Assembly (NCBI GenBank): GCA_937958375.1 | Contig: CALGNY010000013.1 | Location: 1-9,535 of the forward strand | DNA from: an uncultured Bacillaceae bacterium | GTDB lineage: Bacteria > Bacillota > Bacilli > Bacillales > Alkalibacillaceae | Length of the DNA: 9,535 nt | Reading direction: 5' to 3' | In this document: positions 1 to 6,425 of the stretch, piece after piece | Layout: every line of letters starts with the position of its first letter | How positions within the stretch are numbered: position 1 is the stretch's first letter | Notes under the pieces: model-generated | Told to the model about the DNA's origin: nothing | The model's input: the letters and a program-made list of their open reading frames with translations, nothing else | Databases searched by the model: none | Position numbers and translations under genes: made by a program

Positions 1-80
1 AATAGCACTAGTTCGAGCAAATAAATCAGGTTTATTTCATCGTATTCCCCGAATAGCACTAGTTCGAGCAAATAAATCAG
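1..80. repeat. Two exact 29-bp direct repeats (1-29 and 52-80)
   Basis: The 29 bases at 1-29 recur without change at 52-80, giving a 51-bp period with a 22-bp spacer. The first copy begins at the window edge, so the array may extend further left. On the minus strand the core reads TATTTGCTCGAACTAGTGC. The repeat lies downstream of the motS terminator and outside any gene. I infer it belongs to a dispersed intergenic repeat family, because a degenerate relative occurs near the right edge (about 9512-9530). No cas genes or regular array are visible, so a CRISPR is not supported. The stretch 81-124 holds nothing I recognise. Confidence 0.85.
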
Positions 81-124
81 ATCCATTCCAGGTAGATCAA
101 CCGTCTTCGATCTACAACCTAATC

Positions 125-170
125 AAAAAACCCCAATTAGTAGAATCATATCCTTCCACTAATTGGGGTT
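125..170 (-). terminator. Rho-independent terminator of the motPS transcript
   Basis: A perfect 13-bp inverted repeat, AACCCCAATTAGT at 129-141 and its complement at 158-170, encloses a 16-nt loop. On the minus strand it is followed at once by six T residues (125-130). It starts 14 nt beyond the motS stop codon. No T-run follows on the plus-strand side, so it works mainly for leftward transcription. Confidence 0.93.
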
Positions 171-184
171 ACTATTTCACTCAA

Positions 185-964
185 TTACGCTTCTTCAGCT
201 TTCAAAATAATGATCTCCACTCGTCGGTTCAGTCGCATGTTGTCTGGACCGCTGTTTTCGACGTAAGGTTTTGTGTCGGCATAACCTGCTGCTTGAAATC
301 GGTCCGGGTTCAATTCCAAATCTTCTACGAAATAACGGACGACACTACTGGCACGGCCTCCGCTTAGCTCCCAGTTGGAAGGAAAACGGTACGTGTTGAT
401 CGGCCGGCTATCTGTATGGCCTTCAATTTTTACGTTGTTTGGTATATTGGATAATAGGATGCCCACCTTTTCCAAGAAAGGCAAGCCTTCTTCAATCAGT
501 TCCGCTTCACCTGAATCAAATAGGACACGTTCTTGCAACACAAGGACGACTCCCTCTTCTGTTCGGTTCGCAGAGATGACATCATTCATTTGTTCGGCAT
601 CCAAGAATTCTTCCACTTCTTCATGCAAAGCATCCAACGATTCTTCATCGGTCGGTCCTGCCTCTTCCGACTCTTCTTCGGCGTCTTCTTCGGCCTCAAT
701 TGCCGCTTCTGCTTCTGAATCTTCTGGTTCCAACTGGTTTTCCATTTCTTCGGTTGGCTGATCTAATGGAATGGCAGATGGCATGAAGTCAAAAATGACC
801 CGGTCCTGATAAGATTCTGCAACCGCCTTAAATTTCACGGCATCAATTTGCGACATGGAAAACAGCAAAATGAAAAACACGAGAATCAAGGTAACCAAGT
901 CAGAGTATGTAACCATCCACATCGGTGCTTGTCGCTTTGGAGGTGTCCTCTTTTTACGATTCAT
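185..964 (-). CDS. motS: Flagellar stator protein MotS (MotB family, Na+-type)
   Basis: 259 residues. This is the peptidoglycan-anchored B-type subunit of the flagellar stator; with MotP it forms an ion channel that drives motor rotation. A short basic cytoplasmic start is followed by one membrane helix (about 16-38) containing the ion-binding aspartate D22 in the motif TYSDLVTL. A C-terminal OmpA-type peptidoglycan-binding domain (about 135-255) shows GHTDSRP (182-188), NWELSGGRA (197-205) and NRRVEI (246-251). Between them, residues 71-124 are about half Asp/Glu, an unusually acidic linker. The start codon overlaps the motP end by 11 bp and has a GGGAG ribosome binding site. The MotS rather than MotB call rests on the ccpA-linked position, as in B. 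subtilis, and on the D-L pair in the helix. Na+ as coupling ion is inferred from the family. Confidence 0.92.
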   Translation of the reverse strand: MNRKKRTPPKRQAPMWMVTYSDLVTLILVFFILLFSMSQIDAVKFKAVAESYQDRVIFDFMPSAIPLDQPTEEMENQLEPEDSEAEAAIEAEEDAEEESEEAGPTDEESLDALHEEVEEFLDAEQMNDVISANRTEEGVVLVLQERVLFDSGEAELIEEGLPFLEKVGILLSNIPNNVKIEGHTDSRPINTYRFPSNWELSGGRASSVVRYFVEDLELNPDRFQAAGYADTKPYVENSGPDNMRLNRRVEIIILKAEEA

Positions 965-1778
965 TGACAGTCTCTCCCAGCAATTCCTCTTCCGCTTCTT
1001 CCTCTTTCTGTTTCAATTCTTCCTCAGAGAGAAAAGCACTCAATTTTTCTTCCAAAATCTTGGGATTCTGCCCGGATTGCACGCCGATGACACCTTCGAC
1101 AATTACCTGTTTCATAAATACTTCTTCGTCTGTACGGGAGTAAAGTTTCCCTGCGATCGGAATAAAGACGAGGTTGGCTAAGACCATTCCGTAAAAAGTC
1201 GTCAATAAGGCGACAGCCATGCTCGGTCCGATTGTTTCCGGCGATTCAAGGTTATTTAACATGAGCACAAGCCCAATCAATGTTCCGATCATCCCCCAGG
1301 CTGGTGCGTATTCTCCTGCCTTTTCAACGACACTTCGTCCTTTTTGATGTCGTTCTTCCATTGCGGTAATCTCAGCATTCATAATTTCATTGATGACTTC
1401 TGGTTCAATCCCATCAATGGCCAGGTAGACTCCCTTTTTGATGAATGGGTCGTCTACTTCTTCCATCTCCGTTTCCAACGCCAACAAGCCCTCTCGTCTG
1501 GCTTTTTCTGAAAGACGGATAAACAGTTGAATCAATTCCCGCAAATTATAATCTTTACTATGGAATGCTTCTTTCATCACTCGACCGAACATCTTCATTT
1601 CTTTTAAAGAAAAATTAATCATCAGTGCGCCGATCAATCCGCCGACAACGACGACAATGGACGACATCTGGATAAAGGTTGTCATACCGCCTAGTCCACT
1701 ATTAAAGTAAATCCCTATCAAAATCATCGTTGCCCCGAGGCCGATTCCGATCGGCGTCATTAAGTCTTTTCGCTTCAT
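954..1778 (-). CDS. motP: Flagellar stator protein MotP (MotA family, Na+-type)
   Basis: 274 residues from the chosen ATG at 1776-1778. A longer reading from GTG at 1785-1787 adds three residues, but its ribosome binding site would abut the start, whereas AGGGTG sits 6 nt before the ATG. MotP is the A-type stator subunit, a four-helix membrane protein whose cytoplasmic loop pushes on the rotor protein FliG. Helices lie at about 8-25, 35-54, 157-177 and 184-208. The loop contains RREGLLALE (94-102), the region of the charged residues that face FliG, and helix 3 carries the family signature APAWGMIGTLIGL (158-170). The tail (about 243-268) is a charged glutamate-rich helix. The gene follows ccpA by 59 nt and overlaps motS, so the two stator subunits are probably translationally coupled and may be partly cotranscribed with ccpA, as in B. 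subtilis. Confidence 0.93.
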   Translation of the reverse strand: MKRKDLMTPIGIGLGATMILIGIYFNSGLGGMTTFIQMSSIVVVVGGLIGALMINFSLKEMKMFGRVMKEAFHSKDYNLRELIQLFIRLSEKARREGLLALETEMEEVDDPFIKKGVYLAIDGIEPEVINEIMNAEITAMEERHQKGRSVVEKAGEYAPAWGMIGTLIGLVLMLNNLESPETIGPSMAVALLTTFYGMVLANLVFIPIAGKLYSRTDEEVFMKQVIVEGVIGVQSGQNPKILEEKLSAFLSEEELKQKEEEAEEELLGETVNES

Positions 1779-1837
1779 GCCTCTCACCCTACTTGCATCC
1801 GTTTTGTATTTCTCTATCTCTTATATCGGCACGGATT

Positions 1838-2839
1838 TTATTTTGTTGAGTCTCTTTCGATGATTCTGTGAGGTAAGGTGACTTGTTTTTCTTCGACTTC
1901 TTCTCCTTGCAGAAGTTTGGTCAACAGTCGCATGGAAACGGCGCCGATATCATACATCGGTTGCATCACAGTCGATAAGGTCGGACGGACCATCGTCGCA
2001 AGTCTTGTATTATCAAATCCGACAACAGCAATCTCTTCGGGTACACGTACGCCTTGGTCTTGGAGTCCGTGAATCACACCTAGTGCCATTTCATCGGACG
2101 AAACGAGAATGGTTTGTGGTCTATTTTCCAACCCTAAGAAATATTCGCTCGCCTTCATACCGGATTGGTAGCTGTCATCCCCATCAAATAGATAAGGCTC
2201 GATGTCGGATTCACTCTTCCCTTCATTCTTCCAGTAATCTAGATAGGCTTCTTTTTTCAATTCATTGGAACGGTTTCCGAGCGGGCTTGTCACAAAACCA
2301 GTCGCGCCCTTCCCATTTTCATAAATAAATTCAAGAGTGTCTTTGATGGCCTCATAATAATCTATATTCACAGAAGCCAATTCCTCAGAATCTGCGACAG
2401 TCGCAGCAAGGATCACTGGTATATTGGCTTGCTTGAAGGCCTGGACATGCTCGTCTGTAATGGCAGTTCCCATGAAAATAATCCCGTCGACTTGTTTTTC
2501 CAACATGTTATAAAACAAATCGATTTCTTTCGTTTTCTGTTGGTCAGAACTACTTAAAATAATATGGTACTTATACATCGTTGCGATATCCTCAATCCCC
2601 CGTGCCAAATCGGCAACAAAAAGGTTCGAGATGTCTGGGATGATGACGCCGACAGATGTCGTTTTTCTGCTTGCCAATCCTCGTGCGACAGCATTTGGAC
2701 GGAATCCTAGTTTTTCGATCGCATCAAGTACTTTTTGTCTTGTGACGGGCTTCACATTCGTATTGCCATTGATGACCCGGGAAACCGTTGCCATCGATAC
2801 GTTGGCTTCTCTTGCCACATCATAAATGGTTACACTCAT
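1838..2839 (-). CDS. ccpA: Catabolite control protein A (LacI/GalR family)
   Basis: 333 residues, close to the roughly 334 of B. subtilis CcpA. It is the master regulator of carbon catabolite control: bound to HPr-Ser46-P it binds cre sites and represses or activates carbon metabolism genes. The N-terminal helix-turn-helix (TIYDVAREANVSMATVSRV, 4-22) and the hinge helix RPNAVARGLAS (47-57), with minor-groove leucine L55, are typical. The effector/HPr-binding core contains VGVIIPDISNLF (63-74), the segment ARGIEDIATMYKY (79-91) characteristic of CcpA, and MVRPTLSTVMQP before the end. A GAGG ribosome binding site lies about 10 nt before the ATG. It stands between aroA (105 nt upstream) and motP (59 nt downstream). 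The core domain between about 170 and 230 looks more divergent from B. subtilis than the rest, judged from memory. Confidence 0.97.
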   Translation of the reverse strand: MSVTIYDVAREANVSMATVSRVINGNTNVKPVTRQKVLDAIEKLGFRPNAVARGLASRKTTSVGVIIPDISNLFVADLARGIEDIATMYKYHIILSSSDQQKTKEIDLFYNMLEKQVDGIIFMGTAITDEHVQAFKQANIPVILAATVADSEELASVNIDYYEAIKDTLEFIYENGKGATGFVTSPLGNRSNELKKEAYLDYWKNEGKSESDIEPYLFDGDDSYQSGMKASEYFLGLENRPQTILVSSDEMALGVIHGLQDQGVRVPEEIAVVGFDNTRLATMVRPTLSTVMQPMYDIGAVSMRLLTKLLQGEEVEEKQVTLPHRIIERDSTK

Positions 2840-2880
2840 TTTTCAACAACCTCATTTCATAACGTTTCATTTTTATAGTA

Positions 2881-2909
2881 AGAATACTTCACTCTACGCG
2901 TGTATTCAA
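2881..2909 (-). promoter_or_regulatory. Candidate sigma-A promoter of ccpA
   Basis: On the minus strand TTGAAT (2904-2909) is followed after exactly 17 bp by TATTCT (2881-2886), inside the aroA-ccpA gap. A start near 2875 would leave a leader of about 35 nt. This suggests ccpA has its own promoter besides possible readthrough from aroA. The match in the -10 box is only moderate (4 of 6). Confidence 0.45.
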
Positions 2910-2927
2910 TAGATAACAAGTGAACTT

Positions 2928-2941
2928 TATTAACGTTTTGT
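2928..2941. promoter_or_regulatory. Possible cre (CcpA-binding) site upstream of ccpA
   Basis: TATTAACGTTTTGT matches 11 of 14 positions of the cre consensus TGWAARCGYTWNCW, including the central CG. It lies between the aroA stop and the candidate ccpA promoter, about 20 bp upstream of the -35 box. If real it would make ccpA autoregulated. The region is AT-rich, so a chance match is possible. Confidence 0.25.
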
Positions 2942-2944
2942 AAA

Positions 2945-4003
2945 TTAACGGGATAATTCATCCATGAATGAACGGAATGTATCCAAATTCATTTGTTGCA
3001 GGGCATCCGATAGTGCGGTGGCTGGGTCTGGATGCACTTCGGCCATAATGCCATCTGCACCAATGGCAACCGCTGCTTTAGCGGCAGGCAGCAATAAATC
3101 TCTTCTTCCTGTTGAATGCGTTACATCGACAAAGACCGGCAAATGCGTCTCTTGTTTCAAAATCGGCACGGCCGTAATGTCCAGTGTGTTCCGCGTTGCC
3201 GTTTCATACGTCCGAATTCCTCGTTCACAAAGGACGATTTGGTCATTCCCTTGAGAAATAATATACTCGGCGGCATTCATGAATTCATTGATCGTTGCGG
3301 CTAGTCCTCTTTTCAGGAAAATTGGTTTATTGGATCGTCCTGCTTCTTTCAACAGTTCGAAATTCTGCATATTCCGAGCACCGATTTGAATCATATCCAG
3401 GTAGTCACCCGCTTCTTCAATATGATTCGGACTGACGATCTCACTCACGACTTTCAATCCGTACCGGTCACCGACGTCTTTTAAGATTTTTAGCCCTTCA
3501 AACCCAAGGCCTTGAAAGTCGTACGGTGAAGTTCTCGGTTTGAACGCCCCGCCTCGTAAAATCGAAACCCCTTTTTCTTTTAAAACTTGGGCAACCAAAT
3601 CGACTTGCTCTTCACTTTCCACAGAGCAAGGTCCCATGATGTATTGCAAGTCACTTTCACCGATTTTTACATCACCGACAGATACGATGGTATCCTGTGG
3701 TTTTTGTTCCCTTGAAACGAGTAGAGCTTTTCGGTGGTCATCTTCCTGGAGCTCTTTCGCAGCTTTAAAAACCTCTTTGAATAAATGCTCGATCGTCGAC
3801 TTTTCAAAAGGTCCATCGTGATTTTCGATAATATGGTCGAGCATTTCCCTTTCCCGTACGGGGTCAAAAACCTTGATGCCTTGCTGTTTTTTGATTTCCC
3901 CGATCTGTTTGACGAGCTCGCCACGTTGATTGATCCAATTCAGAATCTGTATATTGACTTTATCGAGTTGCTCCCTCAATTGGTCTAGATTGGTATATTG
4001 CAT
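2945..4003 (-). CDS. aroA: Bifunctional chorismate mutase / DAHP synthase AroA
   Basis: 352 residues, close to B. subtilis AroA (about 358). It condenses phosphoenolpyruvate and erythrose 4-phosphate to DAHP, the first step of the shikimate pathway; the fused N-terminal chorismate mutase acts as the sensor for feedback by chorismate/prephenate. Residues about 1-90 form the AroQ-type helical mutase (LDQLREQLDKVN, QRGELVKQIGEIK, DPVREREML). Residues about 105-350 form the KDSA/DAHP synthase barrel with GPCSVES (124-130), GGAFKPRTSPY (151-161), QIGARNMQN (206-214), CERGIRT (259-265), DVTHSTGRR (293-301) and AEVHPDPATALSD (321-333). The expected metal ligands C126, H296, E322 and D333 are all present. 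A GGAGG ribosome binding site lies 9 nt before the ATG. It is the first gene of the leftward aroA-ccpA-motPS block. Confidence 0.97.
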   Translation of the reverse strand: MQYTNLDQLREQLDKVNIQILNWINQRGELVKQIGEIKKQQGIKVFDPVREREMLDHIIENHDGPFEKSTIEHLFKEVFKAAKELQEDDHRKALLVSREQKPQDTIVSVGDVKIGESDLQYIMGPCSVESEEQVDLVAQVLKEKGVSILRGGAFKPRTSPYDFQGLGFEGLKILKDVGDRYGLKVVSEIVSPNHIEEAGDYLDMIQIGARNMQNFELLKEAGRSNKPIFLKRGLAATINEFMNAAEYIISQGNDQIVLCERGIRTYETATRNTLDITAVPILKQETHLPVFVDVTHSTGRRDLLLPAAKAAVAIGADGIMAEVHPDPATALSDALQQMNLDTFRSFMDELSR

Positions 4004-4046
4004 TGTGCATTGCCTCCAACAGTTGTTTATAGAACCACTATTTTGT

Positions 4047-4074
4047 GTTACATTAATTTTAAACTAAATATACA
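4047..4074 (+). promoter_or_regulatory. Candidate promoter of the FtsA-like gene
   Basis: GTTACA (4047-4052) and TATACA (4069-4074) are separated by 16 bp in the AT-rich part of the 133-bp divergent gap. A start near 4081 would give a leader of about 56 nt before the ATG. Each box matches only 4 of 6 consensus positions. Confidence 0.35.
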
Positions 4075-4085
4075 ATGATGTCGAA
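4056..4085 (-). promoter_or_regulatory. Candidate promoter of aroA
   Basis: On the minus strand TTCGAC (4080-4085) and TAAAAT (4056-4061) are spaced by 18 bp. The predicted start, near 4049, leaves about 45 nt of leader. It overlaps the rightward candidate promoter, so RNA polymerase could probably use only one direction at a time. This is weak sequence evidence. Confidence 0.3.
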
Positions 4086-4136
4086 AGCTGGAGCAATCGA
4101 CGCGCATTGGGATCGGTCTTGGGGGAGTGATCGGGA

Positions 4137-6296
4137 ATGAACGAAAAGTTGTTTGCATTGGATATCGGCACAAGGAGTGTCGTCGGAATCATTTTGGAAA
4201 AACAGGATAACCAACAATTCAAAGTCATTGACCATCTGCAAATCGAACATAAAGAACGAGCGATGTTGGATGGACAAATACATAACGTACTCGAGGTCGC
4301 TCAGACGATCCGTGAAATCAAAAATGAACTGGAAAAGTCGCATGGACCCTTGACCGAAGTCTGTGTCGCTGCAGCTGGCCGTTCATTGAAAACGAAACGA
4401 GTCACCTATGAACGGGATGTCGAACAGCAACCCATCCATACACCTGAAGATGTTTTTCATATGGAATTGGCTGCGGTCCAACAAGCGCAATATGAATTGG
4501 CCGGCGAGCAGTTGAAATTGAATGAATCGGATTACTACTGTGTTGGCTACTCTGTTCTTCATTATTATTTGGACGAAGAAAAAATCAATTCCTTGATCGA
4601 CCAACAAGGAAAGACGGCATCTGTAGAAATCATCTCAACGTTTCTGCCGAAAGTGGTTGTTGAGTCATTGCTGTCTGCCTTGCAACGCGCCGACTTGGAG
4701 ATGGAAGCTTTGACATTGGAACCGATTGCTGCCATTCAAGTGCTGATTCCCGTTTCCATGAGACGATTGAACGTTGCGCTCGTCGATATCGGTGCCGGTA
4801 CGAGTGATATCGCCATCACGAAGGAAGGTACGGTCGTCGCCTACGGAATGGTACCGAAAGCGGGCGATGAAATTACCGAAGCATTGAGTGATCATTATTT
4901 GCTTGATTTTCCTGAAGCCGAGCAGGTGAAACGAAAGCTTGCGAACGGTGAACCGGTAGAAATCACGGATATTTTAGGTTTTACAACCGAAGTCGATTAT
5001 CACGAAGCCGTCCAATCGATTGATTCAGCGATTGATGATCTCGTCAATACGATTTCCAATGAAATTCTTCGCTTGAATGGAAAATCTCCACAAGCCGTCA
5101 TGCTCGTTGGTGGTGGCAGTCTGACACCTGAATTGGAAAGGAAAATCGCTGAGAAACTAGGACTTCCGACAAACCGTGTCGCCATCCGGAAGCTGGATGC
5201 AATTCGTGAGTTAGCTGACCGTGAATCGCTGCCCGATAGTCCGGAATGGGTCACGCCAATTGGCATCGCGATTGCTGCGAAGGAAAGCCCTGTCCACTAT
5301 ATCCATGTAACCGTCAATGACAAGCCCGTCCGATTATTCGATGTCAAGCAACTGACCGTTGGCGATTCCTTACTCGCTGCTGGGATTGAATTAAATAAAT
5401 TATACGGAAAACCAGGCATGGCCAAAATCATCGAGTTGAATGGCAAATCATTGACATTGCCTGGGACATTGGGTGAGCCACCGACTCTTCGGATCAATGG
5501 TCAGGAAACGTCCATCCAAACGACCATTCAGCATGGGGATCAGATTGAAGTCATCCGCGGACAGGATGGTGAATCTCCAGCCTACGTGGTAAAAGACATC
5601 ATTGGAGATGTCGGAACAAAAGACGTTGATTTTAACGGAAACACAAAATCGATCCATCCAGAGATTATCGTGAACGGCCAGACTGCAGCAGTCGATGCCG
5701 TACTCAACGATAGTGATCGGATTGAATGGGATGATCAATTAACGGTTGCTCGTTTTTTACACAAACTTGGGGTTGGACAATTGCTCGATAAAAATCATCC
5801 GTTTGAAATCACACTAAACCATCGATCAGTCAATGTGTTGCCCTCTATGCTGACGCTTCTAAAGAATGGAACAGAAGCCTCGGCTGACGACTTGCTTCAA
5901 GATGGAGATGCACTAGAAGTCAACAAGCAAGATCGATTAACAATCGGAGAACTGTGTAACGAATTGGACCTGAAAGCGACAGAAGAAATCACCGTCTTTT
6001 TCGAACATAAACCAGTGACGTTGAAAAAAAGCGTGCTGGAATTCGAATTGAACGGAAAAACCGTTGATGAACAAACGATGATTGAACCACATGACACCTT
6101 GATCACCAAAGAAAAGCAGGATACATCATTCATTTTCCAGGACGTATTCTTATACATTGATATCGAATTGACGAACATACGCGGCAAGCGATTTCAGCTG
6201 TATTGCAATGGTGAAGAAGTAGGTTTCGCTCACCCGCTTCAAACCGGCGACCAGCTTTCGATACGATGGATTGAAAGTATTGAGTATCATTCTTAG
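4137..6296 (+). CDS. FtsA/PilM-like actin-fold ATPase with C-terminal beta-grasp-like repeats
   Basis: 719 residues, against about 420-440 for cell-division FtsA. Residues 1-382 have the actin-superfamily ATPase layout of FtsA and PilM: phosphate-1 motif ALDIGTRSVVGII (7-19), an FtsA-type insert of about residues 85-165, phosphate-2 motif LVDIGAGTSDIAI (215-227) and adenosine motif VMLVGGGSLTPEL (321-333). It then runs into a beta-rich tail of about 335 residues with five repeats, each ending in a pattern like NG-x(8-12)-(hydrophobic)-x2-GD-x-I-x-V. There is no membrane segment, signal peptide or C-terminal amphipathic membrane helix of the kind that anchors FtsA. The ATG has a GGGGGAG ribosome binding site 9 nt upstream. 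It is divergent from aroA, and no ftsZ or pilus genes are nearby, so it is unlikely to be the division FtsA. It may be a cytoplasmic scaffold ATPase; partners are unknown. Confidence 0.85.
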   Translation: MNEKLFALDIGTRSVVGIILEKQDNQQFKVIDHLQIEHKERAMLDGQIHNVLEVAQTIREIKNELEKSHGPLTEVCVAAAGRSLKTKRVTYERDVEQQPIHTPEDVFHMELAAVQQAQYELAGEQLKLNESDYYCVGYSVLHYYLDEEKINSLIDQQGKTASVEIISTFLPKVVVESLLSALQRADLEMEALTLEPIAAIQVLIPVSMRRLNVALVDIGAGTSDIAITKEGTVVAYGMVPKAGDEITEALSDHYLLDFPEAEQVKRKLANGEPVEITDILGFTTEVDYHEAVQSIDSAIDDLVNTISNEILRLNGKSPQAVMLVGGGSLTPELERKIAEKLGLPTNRVAIRKLDAIRELADRESLPDSPEWVTPIGIAIAAKESPVHYIHVTVNDKPVRLFDVKQLTVGDSLLAAGIELNKLYGKPGMAKIIELNGKSLTLPGTLGEPPTLRINGQETSIQTTIQHGDQIEVIRGQDGESPAYVVKDIIGDVGTKDVDFNGNTKSIHPEIIVNGQTAAVDAVLNDSDRIEWDDQLTVARFLHKLGVGQLLDKNHPFEITLNHRSVNVLPSMLTLLKNGTEASADDLLQDGDALEVNKQDRLTIGELCNELDLKATEEITVFFEHKPVTLKKSVLEFELNGKTVDEQTMIEPHDTLITKEKQDTSFIFQDVFLYIDIELTNIRGKRFQLYCNGEEVGFAHPLQTGDQLSIRWIESIEYHS
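5349..6272 (+). other. Five tandem beta-grasp-like repeats in the FtsA-like protein
   Basis: This segment encodes residues 405-712. Approximate units are 405-475, 481-532, 534-598, 600-660 and 662-712. Several open with a short helical stretch (LTVGDSLLAAGI, LTVARFLHKLGV, LTIGELCNELDL), followed by a strand with N-G or N-H and a second strand ending in GDQIEV, SDRIEW, GDALEV, HDTLIT or GDQLSI. The order and the GD-x-I-E-V close recall the ThiS/MoaD/TGS and SLBB beta-grasp folds. No terminal Gly-Gly is present, so a sulfur-carrier role is unlikely. The fold assignment is by eye only. Confidence 0.6.
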
Positions 6297-6333
6297 AATC
6301 ACCGACTTCTCAACTTCATTGCTTGGAAATAAA

Positions 6334-6357
6334 ACGCCAAGAGCCTCAACTTGGTGT
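6334..6357. terminator. Possible weak hairpin terminator after the FtsA-like gene
   Basis: ACGCCAAG (6334-6341) pairs with CTTGGTGT (6350-6357) through 8 bp, including one G-U pair, with an 8-nt loop. It lies 38 nt after the stop codon of the upstream gene and just before the mntR promoter. No T-run follows on the plus strand; on the minus strand it is followed by TTTTATTT. A further CTTGG at 6322-6326 could pair with the same CCAAG, giving an alternative hairpin. Confidence 0.3.
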
Positions 6358-6369
6358 CATGACAGCCTT

Positions 6370-6396
6370 TTGAAACCGGTCGAAATCTGGTAAGAT
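6370..6396 (+). promoter_or_regulatory. Candidate mntR promoter with extended -10
   Basis: TTGAAA (6370-6375) is followed after 15 bp by TAAGAT (6391-6396), which is preceded by TGG (6388-6390) and so forms an extended -10 element that can offset the short spacing. The predicted start near 6403 gives a leader of about 23 nt with GGAGG. I saw no convincing MntR operator here, which fits the lack of autoregulation known for B. subtilis mntR. Confidence 0.5.
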
Positions 6397-6425
6397 AGAG
6401 TCATCAAGGTTTTTGGAGGTTCGAC

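Noticed and set aside
1..80. CRISPR array from the 29-bp direct repeats.
   Set aside because: Only two repeats are visible, the spacer is just 22 bp, and no cas genes or leader are present.
375..761. 128-codon plus-strand ORF, serine-rich, opposite motS.
   Set aside because: It is the antisense image of the Glu/Asp-rich motS linker; the serine runs come from complementing GAA/GAG codons. No ribosome binding site or family resemblance.
855..1181. Plus-strand ORF of 108 codons opposite the motS/motP junction.
   Set aside because: Shadow of two well-supported genes on the minus strand; no recognisable protein features.
1797..1836. ATCCGT/ACGGAT inverted repeat between ccpA and motP as a terminator.
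   Set aside because: Only 6 bp with a 28-nt loop and no proper T-run in the direction of transcription; cotranscription of ccpA with motPS remains possible.
3667..3924. 85-codon minus-strand ORF inside aroA in another frame.
   Set aside because: Same-strand shadow of the aroA chorismate mutase/linker region, whose frame has all expected motifs.
4078..4140. 20-codon ORF (ATG to TGA) overlapping the start of the FtsA-like gene by 4 bp, a possible leader peptide.
   Set aside because: It has no ribosome binding site, and its ATG falls next to the -10 candidate, so it would lie at or before the transcript start. The overlap appears to be chance.
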